DNA of 64,000 nt from Anaeramoeba ignava (Eukaryota; Metamonada; Anaeramoebidae), in contig JAPDFW010000121.1 of NCBI GenBank assembly GCA_028826165.1, positions 1-64,000 on the forward strand. The letters run 5' to 3'. The notes under the pieces are model-generated. The model was not told where the DNA came from and made no database searches. It saw only the letters and a list, made by a program, of their open reading frames with translations. Below, piece by piece: positions 9,901 to 19,813 of this stretch. Positions within the stretch are counted from its first letter, which is position 1. Each line of letters begins with the position of its first letter. A program made the translations under genes and the position numbers.

Positions 9901-12900
9901 TATAATTAAAATTAAAGATGAAAATCATAAAATGATTGCAGAAAATATGACAGAACATTTATGTAGATTTATATCTTTATCTGCACTAAAAATTCAACGC
10001 AATTCTATAATTACTTTATCAAGAATCTGTCAAACACGTAATCAATTTTTAAATATCAATTTTAATATCAATTTAAATAAAATTTTTAATATAAATTTTA
10101 ATATAAATTTTAATATAAAATATAAATTAAAATATAAATTTAATTACTTTTTTTTTAAAATAGAATCTTATTTGCAAGAATTTAGAACAAAAATAATTGA
10201 TAATTTAATTAAATTATTATCTGTTCAAGATTCAACAATTCAATACTATACTTTAATAACAATAGCAAACCTTTCTCAATATAAAGATGTAAATAAATTA
10301 TATCAAATTTAATTTAGAAATCATTTTAAAATCAAAAAAAAAAAAAAAACAAAAAAAAAGATGATTAAAAAAATTTTTAAAAGTAAAAATGCAATTAAAT
10401 TTTTACTTAAACTTGCCAAAGTAAAAACAAATTTATATCGAAATGAAAAGAATCCAAATATTCTTCAAATCTTAATAATTTTGAAAAATATTACAAAAGA
10501 TAAAAGTAATTTTTATTAAAAAAATTAAAAATCGGAAAAAAATTTGAAATGAAATTTTCTTTTTAAAAAAAAAAGATGATGCTCAAAATTTTCTTATTCA
10601 AGAAGGTTTAATTCCAATTTTATCAGATCTTTGTGATTTGCCTCATTTAGAAATAAGAAGAGCTGTTGTTCAAACTTTTGCTTCATTATCCAAAAACAAT
10701 CGTTAATATCTTTTTTTATAAAATATCATTTTCAAAATCAAAATTTAAAAATTATATTGAATTTTTATTCAAAAAAAAAAAAAAAAAAGCTAAAGCAACA
10801 ACAGAAATGGTTAGTCAAAAAATCCTTGATAAATTAATCAAAATTGTTGAAATAACAGATGAAGCAATGATTTCACAAGAGTTTTTAATTACAATTTCAA
10901 TATTTGCAGAACATGGTAGTTTAATATTAATTATAAAATTAAGAATGAATTTAAAAGGGAAAAAAAATTAAAAAAAAAAAAACAAATTTTATTAGAATTT
11001 GTTGCTTATTCTCTTTGTAATCAAAATTTAGTTTCAAAAATCTTGAATATTTTATCTCCTGAAACTTTTGTTCGTGAAACAACAAGTATTAACGTTCCTT
11101 TTAATGTTCAAACCACTTGTTTTTGTGCTTTTATTTCTTTGATTTCTCATCATTCGATTGAATGTCATCGAGAAGATTTAATCAAAAATGATATTGTTAA
11201 AGTTGCTTCTTCCAAATTATTTATTAAAGATCAACAATTATTTGTGATTTGTTTAAAATTTATATCTATTTTTTATTCTTTTCGTATGAAATTTTCAATC
11301 CAAAATTTGAAATTCAATTTTCAAAATTTAATCAAAAAAAAAATATTTTGTTGTTCTTTTTTATTCAGAAAAATATCGTCAAGATTTTGATTCACAACTT
11401 TCTATTATTTTTCCACAAATTAAAGAAAATTTACAAATTAATAATAGAATTTCTATTTATTGGGCGAGTATTTTTCTTTCTTTAGCTGGTGAAAAGAAAG
11501 GTAAAAATAAATAAGAAAATAAATAAGAAAATAAATAAGAAAATAAATAAGAAAATAAATAAGAAAATAAATAAGAAAATAAGAAAATAAATAAGAAAAT
11601 TCATTTTGAAAAAAAAAATTTGTTTGTTTTAGAAAATTTTATTTTGATGATTAACAATAGAATGTTAGATGATTTTATTACTATTTTTCATAAAATCATT
11701 CAATATTCTGAAAATAATGAATCAACAACAAATAATCAAAATCAATTAGAAAATGAAAATCAATTAGAAAATGAAAATCAAATTGAAAATCAAAATCAAA
11801 ATCAAAATCAAAATCAAAATCAATTAGAAATTGAAAATGAAACTGAAAATCAAAAAGAAATTGAAAATAAAAATCAAAATCAAAATGAAAATGAAAATGA
11901 AAATGAAAATAAAAATCAATTAGAAAATCAATTAGAAAATAAAAATGAAAATAAAAATGAAAATGAAAATAAAATTGAAAATCAAATTGAAAATGAAAAT
12001 GAAAATCAAAATGAAAATGAAAATCAAAATCAAAATGAAAATCAAAATGAAAATCAAAATGAAAATCAAAATGAAAATCAAAATCAAATTCAAAATCAAA
12101 TTCAAAATCAAATTCAAAATGAAAATCAAAATCAAAATGAAAATCAATTAGAAAATCAAAATGAAAATCAATTAGAAAATCAAAATGAAAATAAAAATCA
12201 AAATCAAAATGAAAATCAAAATGAAAATAAAAATGAAATTCAAAATGAAAATGAAAATGAAAATGAAAATGAAAATCAATTAGAAAATCAATTAGAAAAT
12301 CAAAATGAAAATCAATTAGAAAATGTAAATGAAAATGAAAATCAATTAGAAAATGTAAATGAAAATAAAAATCAAAATCAATTAGAAAATCAATTAGAAA
12401 ATCAAAATGAAAATCAAAATCAAAATCAAAATCAAAAAGAAAATCAAAATGAAAATCAAAATCAAAATGAAAATCAATTAGAAAATCAAAATGAAAATCA
12501 ATTAGAAAATCAAAATGAAAATAAAAATCAAAATCAAAATGAAAATCAAAATGAAAATAAAAATGAAATTCAAAATGAAAATGAAAATGAAAATGAAAAT
12601 GAAAATCAATTAGAAAATCAATTAGAAAATCAAAATGAAAATCAATTAGAAAATGTAAATGAAAATGAAAATCAAATAGAAAATAAAAATCAAAATGAAA
12701 ATCAAAATAAAAATCAAAATGAAAATGAAAATAAAAATCAAAATGAAAATCAAAATGAAAATCAATTAGAAAATAAAAATGAAAATGAAAATAAAAATCA
12801 AAATCAAAATGAAAATCAAAATGAAAATAAAAATGAAAATAAAAATCAAAATAAAAATAAAAATGAAAACCAAAATCAAAATCAAAATCAAAATCAAAAT

Positions 12901-13757
12901 CAAAATAAAAATCAAAATCAAAATCAAAATCAAAAAGAAAATCAAAATGCAAATCAAATTCAAAATGAAAATCAAAATAAAAATCAAAATAAATTAGAAA
13001 ATGAAAATAAAAATGAAAATGAAAATGAGAAAGAAAAAGAAAAAGAAAAAGAAAAAGAAAAAGAAAATAATCAAATTGAAGATTTTTCATTATTCCAAAA
13101 TACAGAATTTGATTTAATTCAAGAAGTTGAAAATACTGAAGAAATTAATTATTTAATTGTAAAATTTATTCAAATTATTGTTAAAATCGAAAAAAAAATT
13201 TTAAGATGAAATTTTTTATTTAAATATAATTTTAGATTGAAAAGATCTCAATATTATTTAGACTTGCAAGCAGACATGTTTTAGATAATATTCCAAATGT
13301 AAAAAAATTTTTCATTGGAAAAAAAATTCAATTAAATTTTAATTGAAAAAAAAAATAGAATTTTGAAAATAATCCAATTTATCAATGGATTTCTGAATCG
13401 AAAATTCTTGATTTAATTATTAAAACTTTTGGATCTCAATTATTTTCATCTTCACAACTTATTTGTGCTTTAACTCTTAATAATCTTTCAAAAATTTGTA
13501 ACTTAAAACAAAAATAATTTTTAATTTAAAAATTCTTTTTTAAATTTTTTGACATTTTTTTAAAAGCAAATCTTCAACCTTATATTATTAAAAATGCTGG
13601 TGAATTATTAGCTCATTTTGCACAATTTTCAAATGAAAATTCACTTAAAGAATTATCAAATTCCATTTTATCAAATATAAGAGTTACTTATCCTAAAGAA
13701 GTTGATTTTTTAAAAGAAAATGTTCAATTAAATTATCTAACTGAAAAATTTAATTAA
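6914..13757 (+). CDS. Armadillo-repeat protein with myristoylation-type N-terminus and Asn/Glu/Gln exon
   Basis: I assembled 14 exons; every junction is GT-AG and in phase, giving 1145 aa. Exons: 6914-6989, 9196-9309, 9372-9638, 9918-10037, 10164-10288, 10361-10505, 10576-10701, 10790-10915, 10996-11283, 11369-11500, 11633-13158 (or 13179), 13236-13298, 13359-13497, 13567-13757. The protein starts MGNSSKTQ, a good N-myristoylation consensus (Gly2, Ser at position 6 region). The exons then read as ARM/HEAT helices, for example LIQEGLIPILSDLCDLPHLE followed by IRRAVVQTFASLSKNN, and ICALTLNNLSKI. Exon 11 begins NFILMINNRMLDDFITIF and holds about 450 residues of N-x-N-x repeat (N-E, N-Q, N-K). 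ARM proteins are scaffolds; a membrane-attached scaffold is inference. Intron 1 is 2.2 kb of 12-bp repeat. Weak points are exon 8's exact acceptor and exon 11's donor, where two in-frame choices exist. Confidence 0.82.
6990..9195 (+). repeat. 2.2-kb intron of AAATTATAAATA 12-bp repeat
   Basis: This is intron 1 of the armadillo gene. After about 60 bp of ordinary intron it is a continuous array of AAATTATAAATA or AAATTATAAATT units, with frequent 1-2 base slips and AAATAATAAATA variants. The array ends at the TATAG acceptor at 9191-9195. The same family occurs at 6545-6800, 19450-19750 and 28190-29650. Confidence 0.93.
9639..9917 (+). repeat. Intron of AAAATT hexamers
   Basis: Intron 3 of the armadillo gene consists of AAAATT hexamer runs punctuated by AATTCATTTATAAAATT blocks. 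That composite recurs in the introns of the MYST and fumarase genes. Confidence 0.8.
11740..13080 (+). repeat. Coding hexamer array AAT-(G/C/A)AA with internal duplication
   Basis: This lies inside exon 11 of the armadillo gene. Over about 1.3 kb nearly every 6 bp is AAT followed by GAA, CAA or AAA, with occasional CAATTAGAAAAT (Q-L-E-N). The 6-bp register is never lost. A 230-bp block at about 12121-12350 is repeated almost exactly at about 12451-12680. All six frames are open here, so antisense open frames of D-F or I-L repeats are artefacts. Confidence 0.9.
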
Positions 13758-13804
13758 AATCAATTTATCCATCTTTTTAAAAAATTTAAATTTAAATTGA
13801 AATT

Positions 13805-13838
13805 TTTTTTTTTTTTCATTTTTTCATTTTTTTCTTTT
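13805..13838 (+). promoter_or_regulatory. T-rich CAT-motif promoter element
   Basis: Two TTTTTCATTTTTTC-like copies lie 20-50 bp before the Vma12-like ATG, in a gap of only 100 bp from the previous stop codon. The promoter must therefore lie in or near this stretch. Function is inferred from recurrence at other genes. Confidence 0.45.
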
Positions 13839-13857
13839 AATTATTAAAAAAAATAAA

Positions 13858-15191
13858 ATGAAAACTAATTTTTCTGTTACAAAAGAAATTCAAAATGCAA
13901 TTGATTTAATTAATTTAAATAATCAAAATGAAGAAAAATTTTTAGAAATAAAAGAAACAATATCATTTGAAAAAATAATCGAACTTTCTGAAGAATTAAA
14001 AAAAATATCGAAAATTAAATTGATTCCAAATACAAAAATTTGGGTTCATGAATTAATTGAAAATTCAACAATAATTTTTGAGAAAAAAGAAGAACCAAAA
14101 AAAGAAGAATCAGAAACAATGAAAAAAATACGAGAACAATATCAAAATCAACTTTATAATCAAATGGTTCAAGATTTGAATGTTCCACTTTTTTATAATA
14201 AACATTTAGAAAAAACTGATAATTTTGGTAAAGCTTTTGCTGAAATGTCTATTGGTTTAGATAGTGGGATATCTGTTTTAGTTGTTGGAATTTTTGTTGG
14301 ATTTGGTTCTAAATTTTTTACTGATGATCCTTCAAAAGTAATTTTAATCAAATTAAATCAATTAAAATTTAAATTAAAATTAAAATCAAAATCAAAATCA
14401 AAATTAAAATCAAAATTAAAATTAAAATCAAAATCAAAATCAAAATCAAAATCAAAATCAAAATTAAAATTAAAATCAATTAAATTCAAAATTAAATCAA
14501 AATTAAAATTAAAATTAAATCAAAAATCAAATCAAAATTCAAAATCTAAAATTAAAATTAAAATCAAAATCGAATTAAAATTAAAATCAAAATTCAAAAA
14601 TCAAAATTAAAAATCAAAATCAAAAAATCAAAATTAAAATCAAAATCAAAATTAAAGAAATTCAAAATTCAAAATCAAAAAAAAAATCAAAATCAAAATC
14701 AAAATCAAAATCAAAAAAAAATCAAAATCAAAATTCAAAATCAAAATCAAAAAAAATCAAAATCAAAAATCAAAATTAAAATTCAAAGTAAAATTAAAAT
14801 CAAAAATTAAAATTAAATTAAAATAAAAAAAATCAAAAAAAAATAAAAAATCAAAATCAAAAAAAATCAAAATCAAAAAATCCAAAAAATCAAAATTAAA
14901 ATTTTAATCAAAATCAAAATCAAAATCAAAATCAAAATCAAAATCAAAATCAAAATTGAAATGAAAATCAAAATCAAAATCAAAATCAAAATTAAAATCA
15001 AAATTCAAAATCCAAAATAATTTGTTCCTAATTTTTTCTTCTTCTTAAATCTTTTTTAGCCTTATATTTTTGGTTTAATTACTGCTTTAATTTTGATTAT
15101 TGTCTTTTTCTTATTATTTTTAATCAGATCTAGAAAAAAAAAACGTTTAAAAAGAAGAAGAAGAAAAACAAACTTAAAAAATCAAAAATGA
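13858..15191 (+). CDS. Vma12/TMEM199-like V-ATPase assembly factor
   Basis: Two exons, 13858-14337 and 15060-15191, join in phase 0 to give 203 aa. The cytosolic N-terminal part ends in a conserved-looking stretch, MKKIREQYQNQLYNQMVQDL. This precedes two membrane segments, about residues 138-156 (GISVLVVGIFVGFGSKFF) and 162-182 (YIFGLITALILIIVFFLLF). The C-terminus is strongly basic (RSRKKKRLKRRRRK). Yeast Vma12 and human TMEM199 have this layout; they sit in the ER and help assemble the V0 sector of the proton pump. The donor (AAA|GTAATT) matters: without splicing, the frame runs on into AAAATC repeats as a false Lys/Ser tail to 14610. The acceptor is TTTTTTAG at 15052-15059. The gene begins 100 bp after the armadillo gene and has the T-rich CAT motif upstream. 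Confidence 0.8.
14338..15059 (+). repeat. Intron of irregular AAAATC hexamers
   Basis: This is the single intron of the Vma12-like gene. It is AAAATC/AAAATT repeat with many slips (AAAAAATC, AAATTC, AAAAAAAATC). The register is broken repeatedly, in contrast to the coding hexamer array at 11.7-13.1 kb. Confidence 0.9.
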
Positions 15192-15275
15192 AAAAAAAAA
15201 TTTATTTTAAAACAAAACAAAAAAACAAAATTCATTTTTTTCATTTTTTTCCTTTTATTTTCTTGTTTTGAAAAA

Positions 15276-15605
15276 ATGAATGAAAATGAATTAAATCTAA
15301 ATCAAAATTTAAATCAAAATCAACTTGAAATTTCTGAAGAAACTAAAAAATCAATTAAAACAATTTCAGAAACAATTTCTTCTTTTATTGAAAATGTTAA
15401 AAAAATGAATCAACAAATTGAAACGTAAAAAAAATAATAGAATTAAATTTAATTGAATTGAATTGAAAATAATAAAAAGAATAATAATTAAAATTGAATT
15501 TTTTTTTAATTTTTTTTTAGTGTTTTAAGAAACAAAGATTTATTAGAAGAAGTTGCATTAAAATTAGAAAATAAATTAAAAGAAGATGAAAAAGAATTAA
15601 ATTAA
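15276..15605 (+). CDS. Small coiled-coil protein, 77 aa
   Basis: Two exons, 15276-15424 and 15521-15605, join with GT-AG in phase 2. The protein has an Asn/Leu-rich start and then one long amphipathic helix (ISEETKKSIKTISETISSF, MNQQIETVLRNKDLLEEVAL) to an acidic/lysine end. There is no membrane segment. Its size and single helix resemble small subunits of lysosome-positioning (BORC/BLOC-1) or other coiled-coil complexes, but I cannot assign a family. The start codon follows a TTCATTTTTTTCC promoter-like stretch at 15228-15265. The downstream neighbour on the minus strand converges toward it. Confidence 0.65.
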
Positions 15606-15966
15606 ATTAAATTAAAACAAAAATTTAATCATTTTTTTTGGAAAATCTTTTATTTTTTTTATATTAATACATAAAAAGAAAATCATTTTAATTTTGAATT
15701 TGAATTTGATTTTAAATTTGATTTTAATTTTGATTTAGATTTTGAATTTGAATTTGATTTTGAATTTGATTTTGATATTGATTTTGATATTGATTTTGAT
15801 TTTGAATTTGATTTAGATTTTGATTTTGATTTTAATTTTAATTTTAATTTTAATTTTGATTTTAATTTTGATTTTGATTTTGATATTGATTTTGATTTTG
15901 ATTTTAATTTTAATTTTGATTTTATAAATGAATTTTAATTTTGATTTTGATTTTAATTTTTGGATT
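15606..15966. repeat. Intergenic AAAATC/GAATTT repeats between convergent genes
   Basis: After a short T-rich 3' region, 15690-15960 is irregular repeat of GATTTT, GAATTT and AATTTT hexamers. I see no gene. The array abuts the last codons of the DHHC gene, whose C-terminal Asn/Glu repeat is composed of related hexamers. Confidence 0.75.
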
Positions 15967-18900
15967 TTAATTGATTTGTTGATTTTCATAAGTAATTTCA
16001 TTTTCATTTTCATTTCTATTGAGATTTTCATTTTCATTTTCATTTAAATTTTGATTTTGAAATTGATTATCATTATCATCCAAATCTAAATCCAAATTAT
16101 CATTATTATCATTATTATTATCATTATTATCCAAATCCAAATTTAAATTATTATTAATATTATCATTATTTTCATTATCATTTTGATTGTTAAAATCATT
16201 TAATATCAATCCATCTTTTGAATTTTTTTGCATTTCAATTTTATCTTTAAATAATTCAAGATTTGTTTTTTTATTCATAACTTCTTTATATATTTTGATA
16301 ATTTCTTTTGTTCTTTTTATTGGACATTTTGATTTTGCTTTTGATATTTCTGTATGATAAGATTCTAGTTCATTATAAGTTACAAAACTTGAGAAACTAA
16401 AATTTGGTTTAAAAGATTTTGAACAAAATACTTGTTTCCAATTTCCACAACAACCTGATGAAAATGGATTTTCTCTTCCAGCATAAGTACTTTTTAACTA
16501 GTTTTGATTTTGATTTTAATTTTAATTTTGATTTTGATTTTGATTTTGATTTTGATTTTGATTTTCAATTTGATTTGTTGATTTTGATTTTAATTTTAAT
16601 TTTGATTTTGATTTTGATTTTGATTTTGATTTTGATTTTGATTTTGATTTTGATTTTGATTTTGATTTTTGAATTTTGATTTTGATTTTGATTTTGATTT
16701 TGATTTTGATTTTGATTTTGATTTTGATTTTGATTTTGATTTTAATTTTAATTTTGATTTTAATTTCAATTTTGATTTGGATTTAGATTTTGATTTTAAT
16801 TTTAATTTATATTTTGATTTATATTTTGATTTTAATTTTGATTTTGATTTGGATTTGATTTAGATTTTAATTTTGATTTTTATTTTAATTTTAATTTTGA
16901 TTTTGATTTATATTTTTGATTTATATTTTGATTTTGATTTTAATTTTGATTTTGATTTTGATTTTGATTTTGATTTAGATTTTGATTTTGATTTTGATTT
17001 TGATTTTGATTTTGATTTTAATTTTGATTTTAATTTTGATTTTGATTTTGATTTTAATTTTTAAATTTTTGATTTTGATTTTGATTTTGATTTTGATTTT
17101 AATTTTGATTTTGATTTTGATTATAATTTTGATTTTGATTTTGATTTTAATTTTGATTTTAATTTTAATTTTGATTTTGATTTTGATTTTGATTTTGATT
17201 TTAATTTTGATTTTAATTTGGATTTTGATTTTGATTATAATTTTTATCTTGATTTTTTACATATTCATGTGTTGTTAAATTTTGAGAAATTAAAGACATA
17301 TGATAAATTGATAAATGAGTTGTTTGCCAACCACTTATAATTCCAATAAAAGCAATAATTAAACTAAATAATCAAAAAAAAAAAGTTAAATTTTTTCCAT
17401 TTTCTTTTTCAAAAAATAAATACGTTTGAGGAAAATGTTTTAAAGCTTGATTAAATGCATTAATTCCATCATAATTTGAAAATTTTTTTCTTGTTTCTAA
17501 AATCAATAGAATAATTGAGAAAACTATTACAAAATATTCAGCTAAAGTAATTAAAAAAACAAATAGAATAAAATATCGATAATTTCTTAGCCCAACATCA
17601 CTTCCAACCCAAGGACCTTAAATAAAGAGAAAACATAAAAATATTTAGAAAGAAGAAGATGAAGAGAAAATTTGTAATTAAATGATATAATAAAATTAAG
17701 AAGAAAAAAAGATATTTAAATGAATTTTTTTTTGTTCCACTTTTTTTTGAATATTTTTTTTTTGATTATATTTTTTTGATTATATTTTTTTGGTTATATT
17801 TTTTTTTGATTATATTTTTTTCATTATATTTTTTTGATTATATTTTTGATTATATTTTTGATTATTTTTTTTTGATTATATTTTTTTGATTATATTTTTT
17901 TTTTCATTTTATTTTGATTATATTTTTTTTTGATTATATTTTTTTTTGATTTACAATGATGATCAAATTTTTCAACGCATTGATCACATTGTCTACAATG
18001 TGAAGTTCTAGGTGGTCTATAAATATTACAACTTGCTTTTTTTATTATTTTAATTTTGATTTCAAAAATGAATTTTAATTTTAAATTTGAATAATTTATT
18101 CAAAAAAAACAAACAGCAATAAAATAATCGAAAATTTTCATCTTGAATTTTGATATTTTTTGTAGATTCTGGATAAATGAGAGTTTTGTTTTCATATTCT
18201 TTTTTTTGCTAAATAAAACAAAAGAATTTTAATTTTAATTTTGATTTTGATTTTGATTTTAATTTTGATTTGAATTTGATTTTGATTTTGATTTTGATTT
18301 TGATTTTAATTTTAATTTTGATTTTGATTTTGATTTTGATTTTAATTTTGATTTTAATTTTAATTTTAATTTTGATTTTAATTTTAATTTTGATTTTGAT
18401 TTTAATTTTAATTTTAATTTTAATTTTTGATTTTTTAATTTTAATTTTGATTTTGATTTTGATTTTAATTTTGATTTTGATTTTGATTTTGAATTTTGAT
18501 TTTGATTTTGATTTTTGATTTTTGATTTTGATTTTGATTTTGATTTTGATTTTGATTTTAATTTTGATTTTAATTTTGATTTTGATTTTGATTTTGATTT
18601 TGATTTTGATTTTGATTTTGATTTTAATTTTAATTTCAATTTTAATTTTAATTTTGATTTTGATTTTAATTTGGATTTTAATTTTGATTTTGATTTTGAT
18701 TTTGATTTTGATTTTGATTTTGATTTTGATTTTGATTTTAATTTTAATTTTAATTTTGATTTGGATTTTGATTTTGATTTTAATTTTGATTTGGATTTTG
18801 ATTTTGATTTTAATTTTAATTTTGATTTGGATTTGGAATAAAAAATTTTTTTTTTCAATAAAGAATTGGCGTTAAACTTTTCAAAAGGAAAAAAATGAAA

Positions 18901-19288
18901 AAAATGAAAAAAATGAAAAAAATACAATAACTTCAGGTAAAGGACTTCTTTTAACAATACCAGGATTAACAAAAGCGGTTAAAAACAAGAATAAATTAAC
19001 AAAGAACCAAAAGAGAATTGAAATAACAAAAACATAATAAGACCAAAAAGGAATTAAATTCCAAGCAATTAAACAAATAAAAACCAACATTGGAATATTA
19101 AATAAAAAAAAAGTAAACAAAAGCATATGAATATCTGGACCTGTTGAACATGATCCCTTACAGCAAAACCTTATATTCCCTGGCCATACTTTCCATTGCT
19201 TTACTTTGATTTGTCGAGATTCATCTTTTACATTCGGTAATATTGTTTCTTCTTTTAATAATTCGTGTATTTTTTTAATTTGGATCAT
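15967..19288 (-). CDS. DHHC-type protein S-palmitoyltransferase
   Basis: Six in-phase exons give 454 aa: 19288-18926, 18208-18115, 18035-17955, 17616-17424, 17363-17261, 16497-15967. Exon 1 has two membrane segments ([19 protein letters not shown] and [19 protein letters not shown]). Exons 2-4 build the cysteine-rich catalytic domain, [34 protein letters not shown], then [15 protein letters not shown]. The DHHC Cys codon is split by an intron. Two more membrane segments follow. The juxtamembrane TTxE-like motif is TTHEY, and next comes [15 protein letters not shown], typical of the family. The C-terminal about 90 residues are Asn/Asp/Glu low complexity. The enzyme would attach palmitate to cysteines of membrane proteins. 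The exon 4-5 junction removes an in-frame TGA with a 60-bp intron. Confidence 0.9.
16498..17260 (-). repeat. Intron of AAAATC hexamers, 760 bp
   Basis: Intron 5 of the DHHC gene. The coding strand reads AAAATC/AAAATT; the plus strand reads GATTTT. Its stop-free frames give long D-F and I-L open frames with no protein meaning. Confidence 0.92.
17618..17953 (-). repeat. Intron with GATTATATTTTTTT repeats
   Basis: Intron 3 of the DHHC gene. Positions 17755-17945 hold about a dozen GATTATATTTTTTT-type units of 13-18 bp. The remainder is A/G-rich without structure. Confidence 0.8.
18209..18925 (-). repeat. Intron of AAAATC hexamers, 600-bp array
   Basis: Intron 1 of the DHHC gene. Positions 18225-18838 are GATTTT/AATTTT hexamers on the plus strand with a few GATTTG variants. 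The exon 1 frame does not stop for a long way into this array on the coding strand, so unspliced RNA would encode a long Lys/Ser repeat. Confidence 0.92.
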
Positions 19289-19813
19289 TTAATTTTTTTA
19301 TTATTTTTAATCTATTTTATTTGAAAAAAAAAAAAGGAATAAAAAAAGAAATAAAAATGAAAAATGAAAAAAAATTTTTTTTAATTTAGATTTTTAATTG
19401 AAAAATTTTTTTTTAATTTAGATTTCAATTTTCTTTTTTCTTCTCCTTTAATAAACAATTTTATAAATAATTTTATAAATAATTTTATATTTAATCAAAT
19501 TCCACTTTTTATTCCACTTTTTAAATAATTTTATAAATAATTTTATAATTAATTTTATAAATAATTTTATAAACAATCAAATTCCACTTTTTATTTAATT
19601 TTATAAATAATTTTATATTTAATTTTATAAATAATTTTATATTTAATTTTATAAATAATTTTATATTTAATTTTATAATTAATTTTATATTCAATTTTTT
19701 ATTCAATTTTATAAATAATTTTATATTTAATTTTATATTTAATTTTATAAAAAATCTTCTTTTTTCATTTCATTTTTTTATTTAAAAAAAAAAAACAGAA
19801 AATTTAATTTTAT
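19289..19813. repeat. Intergenic region with AATTTTATAAATA repeats
   Basis: This lies between the DHHC start and the 3' end of the PHD/charged-repeat region. Positions 19320-19380 hold A-rich GAAAAATGAAAA motifs, the reverse complement of the T-rich CAT promoter motif, as expected for the DHHC promoter. Positions 19450-19750 are ATTTTATAAATA-type 12-bp repeats interrupted by CAAATTCCACTTTTTATT. No gene is visible. Confidence 0.7.

Noticed and set aside
11696-13090. Long minus-strand open frame of Asp/His-Phe repeats
   Set aside because: It is the antisense of the coding hexamer array; (AATGAA/AATCAA)n has no stops on either strand.
16419-17278. Several plus-strand open frames of Asp-Phe and Ile-Leu repeats
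   Set aside because: They are translations of the GATTTT repeat within intron 5 of the DHHC gene; no domain or start context is present.
18259-18972. Minus-strand 237-codon frame of Lys/Ser repeats
   Set aside because: It is an intronic AAAATC array of the DHHC gene; splicing from exon 1 to 18208 restores the family sequence.
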